Below, piece after piece: positions 23,061-35,108 of a stretch of DNA of 64,000 nt; position 1 is the first letter of the stretch, and each line of letters starts with the position of its first letter. Below the pieces are notes generated by a model. It worked only from the letters and a program-made list of their open reading frames with translations, ran no database searches and was not told the DNA's origin. Location: assembly GCA_035578155.1 (NCBI GenBank), contig JAPWDM010000008.1:20432598-20496597 (forward strand), given 5' to 3'. Origin of the DNA: Brachynemurus nebulosus. Taxonomy: Eukaryota; Arthropoda; Insecta; Neuroptera; Myrmeleontidae. The position numbers were made by a program, and so were the translations under genes.

Positions 23061-24094
23061 CACGGATGACAACGTACCACACAACTGGGACGGTTGATGG
23101 CCAAGCGTGCCGTAGAGGGTGGTTGGGATGAGTGGATGGTACCACGCGTACGGTTCACTATTTAATAATCAAAATAATCATAGAGTTTTATGTCGGTATG
23201 CACGTAAATTATGTATTATGTATACATGTAGGTAACATGTGTAATTGTAGATAAAAATTTAATAGTGAGTGTGTTCTTACTGTGTGAGTAAACATAAAAC
23301 AGGACCGGACTGAAGTAAAAAGTTGCTCGGGATTTCTGGAGCAGAGTTAACTATCTAGAGCAGCGCTTTCCAAATTGACGGTTCGGGGACCGGTGCCGGG
23401 CTTCGAAAATATCTCACCGGTCCACAGAGACATGGTGTGAATTAAAATGAATTATATAAAAACGCCGTGAGCAGCGGGGCTTCATCATGGAAGTCGAATT
23501 TTTCCTATCATCTTCGGTATTGAATGTCTACAAGCGAAATGTAATTGAAAGTGTACAAGCGATTTGTCATTTTGGTGGTTTCAAAACTGATGATGAGTGT
23601 CGGGGCTTTAAAAAAAGGTTTTAAGTTTTTAAGGGCTGAATCTCAGTAAATTTCAATTTTGTGCCGATAGCAGTTAGCAGGAAAAAAGCCAACACAATTC
23701 GTACGAGGGCATTCCTACCCATGCTTATCCGCCAGTTGCCTTTGTGCTTTATTTTTAAATATTAAAAAATTCGTTAAGTGCATGTTTTTGACACGCACTA
23801 AGTAATGTCACCTCAGTGAAAGTGTTAATTTATGATTTTTTGTTAACTCTATAGTTGTTAACTTTACAGCCCTCTTGCGTTTATTCAATATGGATGTACA
23901 ACTGTATAATTATTCAATATGGATATACGACTCTATAATAATGTTTCCCCCACTACGATCACACAACGATATTAATATGTCATCCTTCGATGATATAAAA
24001 AGGAACTTAAATAGTAAACTGGAAGGCCTTTATGAAGATATTTTTTCTTTCCAAAATAATCCAAAATTTCTATTTTATAAATAATAAAAATTAA
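23061..24094. other. Intergenic DNA with repeat fragments
   Basis: A hAT-like end lies near 23363 (cgctttccaaattg followed by ggggaccggtgccgg). The palindromic word gcatgtttttgacacgcac near 23779 resembles similar motifs at 9367 and 31437. A plus-strand frame of 35 codons (23976-24083) starts MSSFDDIKRNLNSKLEGL; it is cut by, or ends at, the palindromic element that follows. Confidence 0.4.
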
Positions 24095-24779
24095 AGTAAA
24101 AAAAATGTTTTTTAAGGTAAAGCTTTTATTAAAAAAGGGCTAAAAAAATAAAATAACTTTAGAGTGAGATTTAACGCAATATTCAACATAATTTATAAAA
24201 GCTTGAGGCGTTATCATTAATTATTTCTGTTTTGGATATAAGAGTAGCTATTTTACTTTTCAGTAGTTACCAAACTTAATTAAACGCCTCAAGCTTTTAT
24301 AAATTATGTTGCATATTGCGTTAAATCTCACTCAAAAGTTATTTTATTTTTTTAGCTCTTTTTTAATAAAAGCTTTACCTTAAAAAACATTTTTTTTACT
24401 TTAATTTATTTTCTACTTTTTAGTCTGATTACAATTAATTTTTAAAAAAATTAAAGAAGTAATTCTTTTACTTATATTTTAATCGGTTAATTTACCCTAA
24501 TCAAGCATAACTATGGAAACAAAGATTACAATGTAAAATCAATGGACAATATTTGACAGTTCGAAATGTCAAAAAGTTGCACAGGACTAAAAATCAAAAA
24601 TTTTGGTTTGGGGCGATTTAGGGCAAAACTAATTATACAATATTACATTGTCATCAAGGTTAGACATAGGTATGCAAAATTTGAAACCTCTAGCTTAATT
24701 AGAACCTGTCTAAATTTTGATTCCAAGAATTGAGCTAAACCAACATACTAACATAGCAAGTTAAATAAAAGCTTTTAAC
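24095..24779. mobile_element. Palindromic repeat element, copy 2
   Basis: Same layout as 11981-12680: inverted arms around 24250, then the shared single-copy tail ending aaataaaagctttta. By eye the two copies differ at a small percentage of positions plus short indels. It is bracketed by an imperfect direct repeat of about 26 bp (AATCCAAAATTYCTAYTTTA plus taaataa) at 24057-24083 and 24779-24805, far longer than a normal target duplication. Confidence 0.65.
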
Positions 24780-24969
24780 AATCCAAAATTCCTACTTTAT
24801 AAATAAACAGTGACTTTAATAACATTTTTAAATTACTTAATATTTGTGTATTATATTTGTTATAAAAGTAAATTCATTTTTTTTTAAATTTTTTAAAATT
24901 ACTTTTCGCCTACTTTGTATTAGAATAAAAATAATGCATTTAAAACACATTTAACAATACCATTGAATT

Positions 24970-25330
24970 CCGATGTAAAAATGGGAGAAGTGGGGGAGGG
25001 GGAAGTAATGTGGAATCCCTAAAAGGCACTAGCTGGCTACTAACTCAATACACGTACAAAATTTCAGCCATCTAGGGTTCCTTAGAGAGTCTTTAGACGC
25101 ATTAGAAAAAAAGCAAAAAAATCAAGGAAATATTGGCGTAAAAATCGTGGGGGTAAGGGTTAAAAGTTGAAACCTCCAAAAAGCCTTGGCTGGCTATTAT
25201 CTTAACCTGTACACAAAATTTCAGCCCTCTAGGTTTATTTGGGGAGATTTTAACCCGAACGAAACTGTTAAAAAACAAAAAAAAAATCATGTTCTTATTA
25301 GTATAAAAATGGTGGGGGTAAGTGTTTCTA
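24970..25330. repeat. Diverged tandem repeat, about 165-bp unit
   Basis: The phrase gtaaaaatsgtgggggtaag (variants) occurs near 24974, 25137 and 25303, with shared intervening words (tggctggctaytatctyaa, caaaatttcagccctctagg). About two units of an old tandem duplication. Confidence 0.45.
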
Positions 25331-25795
25331 TTAAAATCTCTTCCAAATAATGTATTAACCCGGCTCTGTTACATTCACGCATTTAAATAAATACATAATA
25401 TACCTAAAATATATTCATAAACTAACAATAGTGAATGACTGACTGTTCTGAATATACAATATTGTATTGTCCCGTGATAATATTTCATTTCACAAAATAC
25501 ATCCATTTACAAGTCCGGCCTGTATAATTTGATCAAAAGGCTTTTAGTCACATATGTACATATTATTTTAAATTTGGACTTTAGTCACATATGTACATAT
25601 TATTTTCAAATCTTCAAATTGTCATATTAATTGTTCGAGTGCCACTCCAATTCAGTAATCATTCAAACACAACCTCTCTCTGATGCGAGACGCAGTTTTT
25701 ATACTTTTAATTTCAAATGTTATCGAGTGCCTGTGAAACATTAGAGAGAGGTTGTGTTTGATTGATTACTGAATTGGAGTGGCACTCGAACAAGT

Positions 25796-25866
25796 GATCG
25801 GTGGCCTAGTTGGTAAGGCGCTTGGCTGGTAACCAAGAGATCCGGGTTCGAGTCCCAGCCGGTCCA
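25796..25866 (+). tRNA. tRNA-Thr-like (GGT) SINE head, copy 1
   Basis: A 71-nt cloverleaf-like sequence. A box TGGCCTAGTTGG at 25802-25813, B box GGTTCGAGTCC at 25845-25855, anticodon stem CTTGG/CCAAG enclosing loop CTGGTAA (anticodon GGT, Thr). The D stem is GCC/GGC. The T stem has one C-A mismatch, and the base that would pair with position 72 does not. With its embedding in a tandem repeat it is better read as the pol III promoter head of a tRNA-derived SINE than as a working tRNA gene. Confidence 0.65.
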
Positions 25867-26144
25867 GTTTGGTAATTTTTCAAACACTATGTCAATTTTA
25901 ATTAACATAATGAATTGGCCATTTGCCAAAGTACATCGAGTGTTCAAGTATCAGCCAAAGCTGGACATTGAGTGAACATATGAATATTGGTGTATGTTTA
26001 AATACGGGTAAAAATCCGCCATACACTAATAATGTTTCACAGGTACTCGATAACATTTGAAATTAAAAGTATAATAACTGCGTCTCGCATTAGAGAGAGG
26101 TTGTGTTTGATTGATTACTGAATTGGAGTGGCACTCGAACAAGT

Positions 26145-26215
26145 GATCGGTGGCCTAGTTGGTAAGGCGCTTGGCTGGTAACCAAGAGATCCGGGTTCGA
26201 GTCCCAGCCGGTCCA
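26145..26215 (+). tRNA. tRNA-Thr-like (GGT) SINE head, copy 2
   Basis: Identical to the copy 349 bp upstream, with A box at 26151-26162 and B box at 26194-26204. Identity over the whole monomer suggests a recent tandem duplication or insertion as a dimer. Confidence 0.65.
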
Positions 26216-26435
26216 GTTTGGTAATTTTTCAAACACTATGTCAATTTTAATTAACATAATGAATTGGCCATTTGCCAAAGTACATCGAGTGTTCAAGTAT
26301 CAGCCAAAGCTGGACATTGAGTGAACATATGAATATTGGTGTATGTTTAAATACGGGTAAAAATCCGCCATACACTAATAATGTTTCACAGGCACTCGAT
26401 AACATTTGAAATTAAAAGTATAAAAATTGTCATAT

Positions 26436-26954
26436 GTTTATGTATTTTTTATACAAAATTATAAATCAATATATTAGATAATTAAATACTTAGTTTTGAA
26501 TATCTCTTTTGATATGAACTGTAATCATTCTTCAATTAAAAAGAAGTATGAACTTATTAAAATATTTTTTATTCACAATAAAAATTGATTATTATTAGGT
26601 AACAATTATGAAATTATATAAATACATATTACATGTTTATTAACGTTTGAATTATAAAACAATATACATACGGGCATATATCAACCAACCGCTAACGCCA
26701 TTTTTTTTCTGTCCCTATAAGATTAAATCATAATTGTTACGCATAGCTATTACGTATTCGATATATCTGTAATATGCAATATAAACAAAATATTGACTAA
26801 CACATAGGTAATCAGAATTTCCTTCCTATAATTTTAATTACGAAAAATGTATAGAAGAAGGAAAAAGGTATGATTATTTTATTTCATCATAATTACATAT
26901 TAATTTTAGAGTAAATCAGTAGGTACTTGCCATAAGCATAATATGCAATCTTAT
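26436..26954. other. AT-rich DNA, no feature seen
   Basis: No gene, RNA or inverted repeat was recognised in this stretch. Confidence 0.5.
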
Positions 26955-27863
26955 TAGCGAATTTTCGAATCGCAAATTCAATTATTACACTCACCGTCAT
27001 AACGCGACTTGAGCCCGGGACTATGATAGAAATTAGTTTTGAGTGCGTCGAAATCAAAAATGATATTCACTAAAATTTATATACCATGTGAGTTTTTTGC
27101 GAGTTACCATTTCTATTACAACCAAATTTTTATGATAGAAATGGTACTAGAAAAGGTTCTCTTCTTGGATGTAATGGAAATGTAACCAAGAAAAACACTA
27201 TCGGTTGAAGTAGCCTCAAGTTATGCATATTTTTACCCCCTAACTGATAAATTAAAGAAAAATTAAAAAATTAAACTTGGGTAAAAAAAATTTTTTGCTG
27301 TTAATTAATGCATTAGATCAGTTTTATCGAAAAATCAATATATAGTCTCATTTAAAAATCTATAAGTTTGTATCATAGCTCAAAAACCATAAGAGCTATA
27401 AAGCTCCTGACTATAGCAATCGGTTGCCCCCGTCGATATCTACAACTCTTATCTAAACAATTTTTCGATTAAATCAACTGTATGTATGTATATATGTATT
27501 TATGTGTCCGCGCGATAACTCTCGAACAAAACATCTTACTTTTACGAAATTTAGTGATAACGTTGGAAATCCAAAAATCTTGGATGAGTTCTTCAGCCAA
27601 ACACGTTCGATAGCCAAAACATAGTTTTTTGGGCATTTTTCGTGGAAAAATGAATTTTTTACCAAAATTTCCCCAAGTTCAAAAGTTTTTGCCACAATTT
27701 TTTACACCATTGAAAAGAGGAGAAAAAATCACATAAAAAAGCTTTTCAACAATTATTCTATGTCTATTAGTTTTTGAGAAAGATTGTAAAGTTTCTGAGA
27801 AAAATTTGTAAACGGAAATCCGCTATGTTATGCAGAATGCTACAACAAGGGTATATATTTTGC
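26955..27863 (-). mobile_element. TAGCGAATTTCC-family repeat, copy a (interrupted)
   Basis: Relative to the other copies it runs in the inverse sense. The tail (tagcgaattttcg ... cataacgcgacttgagcccggg ... atattcactaaaatttata) lies at 26955-27080, then about 400 bp of unrelated DNA, then the head part (tgtccgcgcgataactctcg ... ccgctatgttatgcagaatg) to 27863. The (TA)n present in other copies is reduced to tatgtatgtatatatgtat here. Confidence 0.55.
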
Positions 27864-30800
27864 TTCCGAGACTACTAAAGTAGCGGAAGCATTGTGATCA
27901 CTTTTGAAAAATAAAAAATTGTTTTCCCTCCAAAATAAAATTTTTTACGCACATTTTACGTTTTAGAGTTTCCTGAAAAATTTTGGTTGGTGTCTGTCCG
28001 TCCGTCCGTCTGTCTGTCCATCTGTGTGTCGCCAGTTTGCACCAAGTGGCATAACTTCTGAACTATTCGACTGTTTTTAATGAAATTTTCAGAAATTATG
28101 TAGTTTGGTTCCTAGATGGTCCCTTATGAATTTAATCCAAGTCAGAGTAACGGTAGCTACGCCGCTACCATGAAATCCCATTAAATGTCAATATCTTATT
28201 TACTCCTAGTCCCATTTCGCTGAAATTTCTAGGGTGTTTTGGGGGTTAGTTTATAAAATATTTTTGCTATTATTTTGTATTATTAAGTATTTTGAGTTAC
28301 AACAATTTGTATGAACTTTAAGGCGAAAATATAATTTCACAGTATATATATTTGGTAGAATACTGTTTTTAAGTCTTTTACGAGTACGAGGAAGCTGTGT
28401 GCCACACCCCATTGGTAGTGTATTTTAAACTGTCTTGCATTGATCAAAAACAAAATTTTATAATGTAATATGAGTCATACGATCTACTAAAGAATTTCAT
28501 GGAAAATTTAAATTATATTTAAATTTTACTTTGTAAACGGTACAACTAAAATCTGTACTAAAATGTTAGCTCAGTTTTTGGCTCAGACTCGTTGTCTTGG
28601 ATGAATTCTTCAGCCAGACACGTCGGATCTAAATTTTATGGTTTTTCAAATTTTTTACACCTTTGCAAAAAGCGGAAAAAATCACATAATTTACTTTTTA
28701 GAAACATTATCTTCCGAAAGCCTGTTTTCAATCGAAAATTCCTACATTCCTTAATATGTGCCCTACATGCAGCTGGCTAATTTTTTTTTAAATCCGGGGA
28801 ACAATTAAATTTTTACGCTTAATATACTATACATTGCTAATTATTTCTTCACGTAATTTCATAAAAATATTTTTTCCTAATAATTAATATTAAAATTTAT
28901 TTATTAAGTGCACAAATAATTGACATGCCATTCTAAAAGGAACTGTTTATGAAAAAATTTATTCAGAAAAAAATATATCCGTATTTACAAAGGCCATTTT
29001 ATATGATACTTATGTTTTCAATAAAATTATACTTTCATATTTAACTGAAAAAAATTAACAAATGTTTTAAAATATTCTTTTTCGTTTTTTTGCAATTTCT
29101 AAATACCACCAACTGGATGCTCCTTAAGTAATTAGTTAGAAATATATTCATTAGACAATCTCTAATTTAAACATAACCTTCACTTGAAATATATTTTCGG
29201 AATCAGGAAGAGATTCGTATGGAAGGATGTTATGAAATATGATTATAAAATGATAAATAACTTCAAACTTAAATACTAATAATGATTCATTGTTATAACA
29301 CTAGAAATTAGAAGGTATCAAATTAAAAAATGAATCTCATAACTTATTCGGTTCAAAAGAATTTTTCCGTAAATTCAAAAATTTGAAATTAATATTCCAG
29401 AAAACTTCAAGATTTTTACTATCATTAATAAATCCCAAAAAAGTTTTAAAAATTATTACTGTTCAAGTTTTTATAATTTTATTTAATATTTATTATATTT
29501 ACCACAATGTAATTTTATTGACGAACTTATAACAATAATTTTTTATTGTTTCTTTGTAATTTGATTTTTAATTCAATATTCCCTATAATTTTCTATATGA
29601 TAATATTTAATATGAACGCAGCAAATATTTCATTTCTGTTTACCTAATCCTCGAAATCATCAATTCGTCAGTATCACCAGTTCACTACTGCATCAAAAGA
29701 CGTGTTTCGTCATCTATTTATCCACAGTGTCATCTATCGTCGTTTCTAGTAACTACATATGAAAGTTCCCCAGAAAGTTCGATTGTAATTGAAGTAACTA
29801 GTAAAAAAAATTATAGAGTGAAATTAAATCAATTTTCTTCTAATTCGTAAAAAAAATTAAATATTCAAACTATTAAACAACTAAGCATACAAATTTATGG
29901 TGCATTAAAAATTAAATTATCTTTTTAAAACTAAATATTAATTATATAAACAGATTTCTTTCCCAAGTACAGTATTATTTTGCTAGATGTCTTCACTAGT
30001 CACCATAATATATTTATTGTCTTATAATTTCAACAATTGGCAAATTAATTTAATAAAAATAAAATTTAAAAAAAATTATTAAGATTTTTAAATTTGAATA
30101 AAAACAGAGCATTTGCATTATGTTTAAGACTATTTTTTAAAAATATCCCTTCAATTTGAATTTACAGAATAAACATTACAAACAGATTACTTCATCGCTC
30201 AATTCAGATCACTGTCTGTTAAGTAATTAATAAAAATTATTTATTTATAAAATGAGAAAATCTCCCGCATGGAATTGAATCAAAAGAAAATAAAAAAAGA
30301 AAAATATATTCAATTTATATTCCTTCTTTTTTCAAATAAAACTATGTCAAATTGACCGTGGGATTTGCATACAGATAAAAATAAACTAATTTCAACAAAA
30401 ATTTTTGATGTTTTAATAGAAAATTATCTTTTCAATGAAGCTTACAATTTTTGAATATAATTTTTAATTGTCTTGAAAACATAAAATTTATTTTTGTATA
30501 AGTATAAACAACACATTTATTGTTTTCTATTGTTAGCTCTGATATAATCGAACTGTTTATAATTATAAATATGTTTGTAATGTCAAACTAGACCGGATAA
30601 AATTAGAAATTTTCGATTTAGATTAAATGGGAAATAACGTAAATTTTTCGTATATTGAAAAATTCAAGTTGTGAACACGCGATCATTTTCGTAACAGAAT
30701 GTTGACAGTTTTGGTAAATCCTTTTCAATTTTTTTTTATGGAAACAATGATTTTGTCTGAATTGGGGAAAATTGGGCATAAAATAAAAATTTATTTTAAC

Positions 30801-31640
30801 ATAATTTTTAGTAAATTATTTTGAATTAGTTTGTATTTTTATACACAATATTGACTTTTATCAACATTTACCAGAATGGCCACGTAACAATATGAACCCC
30901 AATTTCCTCTATGTAAGTTTATTCATTTATATTATAGATATTTTATAAATACTTTTAATTCTTCATGGATGGGTTTTGCTTTAATTTAAATTATATTTAT
31001 CAATTATGTTACGGAAAGAAAAAAAGCCTTTTATATTATTCAAAATATTTTTCCCATTTAGTGAAATTGGTTATATTCCGAGAAATATGAAATACTTTGA
31101 CTGACGTTAATTAGATTAGTTATGAGAATTAAATCAAAATAGTTAAAATTATTTGAATTCTTTTGTAAAAATTGTTTAAAAATTATTATTATTAATTGTG
31201 TAAAAATATTACATAATTTTTAATATTACTAGTTCTTAAACATTATTATTATTATTATTTTTTGGTAGGGTTTTAGTACCTAGAAAAAATTTTCCTTTAA
31301 GACAAAAATTTTCGTGGTAATCCAAATGGTATGATATAATTACATCGAAATTTTGCCGATTTTTTTAAAAACGAATTTTATGAAAATCGAGTAATTTGGG
31401 CTAGTTACCCTATTCAGCGGGGAAAGAGTTTGCCAAGTACGTGTTGGACATGCATTACGTTAGGGTTCTGTGTGATATTTGTAATTTTTTTAAAGATTTT
31501 TTGAGCTTACAGTTGAAAAATGAAAGGTAAAGGAACGTAGACTCTATTTTAAAAAATTTAATGCTAGTTTTTTTACGAGAAACGAAAATTTTATCTACTT
31601 TTCAGCATTTTCTTTAAAAATTCGGGTATAAATTTTTGGG
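27864..31640. other. AT-rich intergenic DNA
   Basis: A short (GTCC/GTCTGTCC)n tract lies at 27993-28022, and a decayed copy of the TAGCGAATTTCC-family core at about 28588-28700. A palindromic word (cgtgttggacatgc) occurs near 31441. From 28800 to 31600 I see nothing but AT-rich sequence, with no supported exon. Confidence 0.45.
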
Positions 31641-32530
31641 CGATTTTTCTAATATTGAAATATACCTTCAGTGTATGTAGTGGATACCATTTTCTCTACT
31701 TCAAACTTCTTTCTGAATTTTCGAAAATTTGGTTGTCTAGGTTTCCGAAAGTTGCAAACACAACCGAAATTGTTTTGATTGAGTATTCTTATCAAGTACT
31801 AATATTTCTATTTTGCAATTTTCTTAGACTTGCGGTACATGCGTAACTACAGTGGAGCAAGTTGGAGTAGTTTGCTCCAAGACGCGCTACGCAATAGGTG
31901 AAATATGAGCGCAAGAAAGAATAGTAACTTTTTACTGGGAAATGGTTTTTTGAAGAAGAAATTTGGAAATTAATTTTTTTTCTCGTCAGCGGTATTTCTT
32001 GTAGGAAGGAAGAAAAAATGGATGTTTGAACGTTTGGGGCGCTTGAGTCAATTTTCGCTTCAGGACGCAAAATTTATAGTTACGCCACTGATTTATGGTT
32101 GAAAACTATGAGGTCGGGTCAAAAGCAATGTCAATTTAAAGCCCAGGATTTTGAAAATAGAATTTAAAAATGGAAATTGATTAAAGGAAAATTCAACTTC
32201 ATTTTCTTCGTCCTTTTTAAAAATTGAATGATATAGCAGAGGAAAAATTTTCATTCCCAATTTTCAATACGAGCTAATACCCCCAAAATTCAGAAAAATT
32301 TCTTTTTACTGCTTATTTACTGAGTTTATACAAAACTTCTTTGGGAAAAACTAAAGTCTTCTTTATTTTGATTAGTAAAAATGAAATTTTTAAAGTAGGA
32401 AAAATCCTGTTCCTATTAAGGTAAAAACGGACAATTTGAGTCCGTTACCTTCTTCAACAGAAAAGGACAAAGAAAAAGAGTTTGATTTAAAAATTGACTT
32501 GAAGCGACCTTATGAGCAATACGACTATTA

Positions 32531-33560
32531 AAGGCCTTTTAGACGGTCATATCAGTTTTCAGTTCAGTTTCAATTTCTGTTCTCGTTTCATTTCAGTTCG
32601 GAACAAGGTTTGCTTTTACACGGTCCGTTCAGTTCTCACTGTTCTCAGTCGTTTCAGTTCTTTATATAATCTGAGTTGCCCTAAACAAAGTGTTTCGCTT
32701 TAAAAGTCTTCAACTTATATCCTTATACTAGTTTAAAAGTGCTAATATAACAACTCATGGATGAAGACTATTTCACTGCTTAGGGTTAGCTTTGGTACTG
32801 AAGAAAGGGCGGAAGAAAAGAAGCTAGTGGAGTAAAACTTGGCTTCTTAAAAGATATGCATTGTCGCATAAAAATTTAATAAAGGAACTTCGCTTAGAAC
32901 CATATGATTGGTTGAATTATTTACGAATGAATAAGGATACGTATCTCCTATTCCTTCCTGATTTTCATCCTCGCCGTCCATGGTATTAACACTTGTTAGA
33001 GTCGGCTGTTGGTCGCTGACGAACGAAACGAGATCATAATACCATAGTGATGGTTTATGTACTTCCCCAGTTCCTACTCCATTTCTTTCACTGTCCTTAA
33101 CTTTATTATCTTCTTTGTTGTAAGTTGAGCGTAGGCTATTTATTTTAGATTTTACCATAGCGATTTACCATCGTATTCTTCTTTATATTTCTTTAATAAA
33201 AGAGAGTGTAGGCAACTTCCCTAATATTTACATTGTGGTAACCTACATTACTTGTCTTATTCCATGAACACGGTAAGGTTTTATAAATTTTAATAAATTC
33301 GACAACAAAATTGTGATCCTTGTTGAACATAGCGACAGTTGCCTATATAAAATGTGCACTTTGTCAGATTTTCAAGAAAACTGACGTGAGCGAACGCGTT
33401 TGTTTACACATAGGAATTTTAAGAACTGAAACGAAACAAATAGGTCTATCCATCCTGTCAGTTCTCCTTTCAGATTTTAGTTTTTACACGTAGGAAAAAC
33501 TGACAGTTTGACTGAAACTGAAACTGAACTGAGAACTGATATAACCGTCTAAAAGGCTCT
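32531..33560 (-). mobile_element. PIF/Harbinger-like element with MADF gene remnant
   Basis: Terminal repeats: GCCTTTTAGACGGTYATATC followed by agttytcagttcagtttca at the left, complement at the right, 1030 bp apart. Both ends abut TTA (32528-32530, 33561-33563), matching the 3-bp TWA target duplication of PIF/Harbinger. The interior carries a broken MADF-domain frame on the minus strand; PIF/Harbinger elements commonly carry a MADF/Myb-like second gene beside the transposase. No transposase was found, so it is non-autonomous. Confidence 0.65.
32847..33330 (-). pseudogene. MADF-domain protein remnant
   Basis: It starts at an ATG (33330) with MFNKDHNFVVEFIKIYKTLP then CSWNK, the first helix of a MADF (Myb/SANT-like) domain. 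A deletion or frameshift follows, then LLKKYKEEYDG in one frame and, after another shift, VKSKINSLRSTYNKE ... GVGTGEVHKPSLWYYDLVSF in the frame that stays open to 32847. The order KINSLRSTY, GxGTxEVxKPSLWYYDLxSF is characteristic of insect MADF proteins. The C-terminal third (DGEDENQEG) is acidic. At least two frameshifts make it non-functional. The domain call is by recall. Confidence 0.65.
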
Positions 33561-33563
33561 TTA

Positions 33564-34813
33564 GCGAATTGTACAAAAATCACTGACAGATGATCTTACT
33601 CATCTCCCTCGAAAACTTCAGTTTGATACCCGTTAATCAAACTTTTCAACATCATCACCTCAAATTGAATTAAACAACCTAAATCACACAATAGACTCAG
33701 GACCGTGGAGAGAAATAACGGACCCCGAGAATAAAGTCACGTCTTTTAAAATTTTTTTCCTCAAAAAATAAGTTACGAGCCAAAAAAAGTTTCGACTTTT
33801 TCCCGGGCTCTTACCAACCACTACGGGTCCTCTCTTCCAGCCCGGGCCCTAGGATGACAATTCCGGTTACCCCATCCTTTTGGTGAGCCTGAATAGACTA
33901 ATTCAACAACCCCGAACAATGTCCGCAAACTCTTGTTACCGTACTGTAGACATTGTTCAAAACTACCAGCCGATATCTTCTTCAACATTGTCCGTGTTCT
34001 ATGTGAGTACAATACATCAGGAGCTTATTTTCAAAAGTGGTCAACTTTAAATTTATAATTTTTCAACTGAAAGCGGTAGATGGTATTTAATATCATTCTT
34101 CATAGTCTGTGACTTTCAAATTTAATAAAATCTCATACATAAGCATGTAAAATATAAATTTATCTTTATTTGATTTTCAATAGTAGCCAAATCCAGACGT
34201 CTTTATTTTCAAAACGTATCAAGTCCATTTCAACCAATCCTGTAGTCGCAAATGTGGGTGCCATAATTAAAATTTTGTATGTTATAACATGATTCAGACT
34301 TCTGTAGACTTGTTTTCTTTAACTGATTTCTTTTTAAAATCATTAAGATTTATGCAATAAAATGGAAAAGTTCGTAGAAGAAGTACTGCCTATCCAGGAA
34401 AAGAAAAGCAACATTACAAAATAATAAAAGCTTTCAAGCAACGAAGGAAAGATACGTTATTTTCATGCACTTATAATAGGTTCAAAAGATTAGGGTTGCA
34501 CATTTCATAATAAAAATTTTTATTTTATAATAGGAATATAGTCATAATCATAAGTTTGTATATATTATATTATCGTTAATTTGTATTAAATATTGTTATC
34601 AATGGATAATAGAAATAAAATAATTACCAGATAATAGATTAAAATTTTTTTTAATCTCTTATTATATTTAAATTTTTATTAAAAATTTGTTTTAAACTGT
34701 ACAATATTCAAAAGTTAATAAAAATGTACATGTACAAATTAAATATTTTCACTTATTTGTTTTAATACAATTTTTTACAACCCTGATTCCAATATTATGA
34801 TATTAATGATAGT
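33564..34813. other. Intergenic DNA with a GC-rich repeat fragment
   Basis: A GC-rich block at about 33790-33860 (cccgggctcttaccaacca, cagcccgggccctagga) resembles the CAGGGCC hAT-like family but has no clear ends. A 63-codon minus-strand frame over 33821-34012 shows no recognisable domain. The remainder is AT-rich. Confidence 0.4.
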
Positions 34814-35100
34814 CAGGGCCAGCTTAGCCAATAGGCCACCCTAGGCCATGGCCTAGGGGCGGGAGATTTTTAGGGGCGGTAAATTTTTAAAATAGGGCGG
34901 AAAAATGAGTAATTAAGTTTTTTTTTTTTGCTCGTCACTTATTTTTTTTAAGAGAAAGTTTGTAAAAAAGGGTAGGAAAAGGGGCGGCAAATTTTTAAAA
35001 CAGGGCAGAAAAATTTGTGATTTCTTTTTTTTTTAAATAAAAGGTAGGGGCGGCATTTTTCAAGATGCCTAGGGGCGGACTCAGGTCTAATCCGGTCCTG
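34814..35100. mobile_element. hAT-like MITE with perfect 8-bp target duplication
   Basis: The ends CAGGGCCAGCTTAGCC and AATCCGGTCCTG are flanked by the identical octamer ATGATAGT at 34806-34813 and 35101-35108. The interior is built of repeated aggggcgg / aatttttaaaayagggcrg blocks separated by T-runs containing gctcgtcactta. The 8-bp duplication and CAGGG ends place this GC-rich family with hAT. Confidence 0.75.
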
Positions 35101-35108
35101 ATGATAGT

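Larger units (their letters stand above)
25616..26435. mobile_element. Composite SINE insertion flanked by 12-bp target duplications
   Basis: AAATTGTCATAT occurs at 25616-25627 and 26424-26435 and brackets a 796-bp insertion. Inside: an inverted segment (25630-25741) that is the complement of 26030-26142; then a plus-strand tail piece (25742-25793); then two tandem monomers with a 349-bp period (25794-26142 and 26143-26423, the second shorter). The monomers are almost identical. The inverted arm ends exactly where the tRNA-like head would begin. Confidence 0.75.

Noticed and set aside
25741..26296. Two identical 68-codon minus-strand frames
   Set aside because: They are translations of the tRNA-derived SINE (the GWDSNPDLL-type peptide is the complement of its T arm and B box), not genes.
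25616..26435. Retrozyme with hammerhead ribozyme
   Set aside because: The tandem 349-bp units prompted a check for CTGANGA and GAAA core motifs on both strands; no properly spaced pair was found.
31846..32083. hAT-like insertion with CAGTGG ends
   Set aside because: The right end (gttacgccactg) fits but the left end does not match it well and flanking octamers differ.
33821..34012. 63-codon minus-strand frame
   Set aside because: No recognisable domain; runs into a GC-rich repeat.
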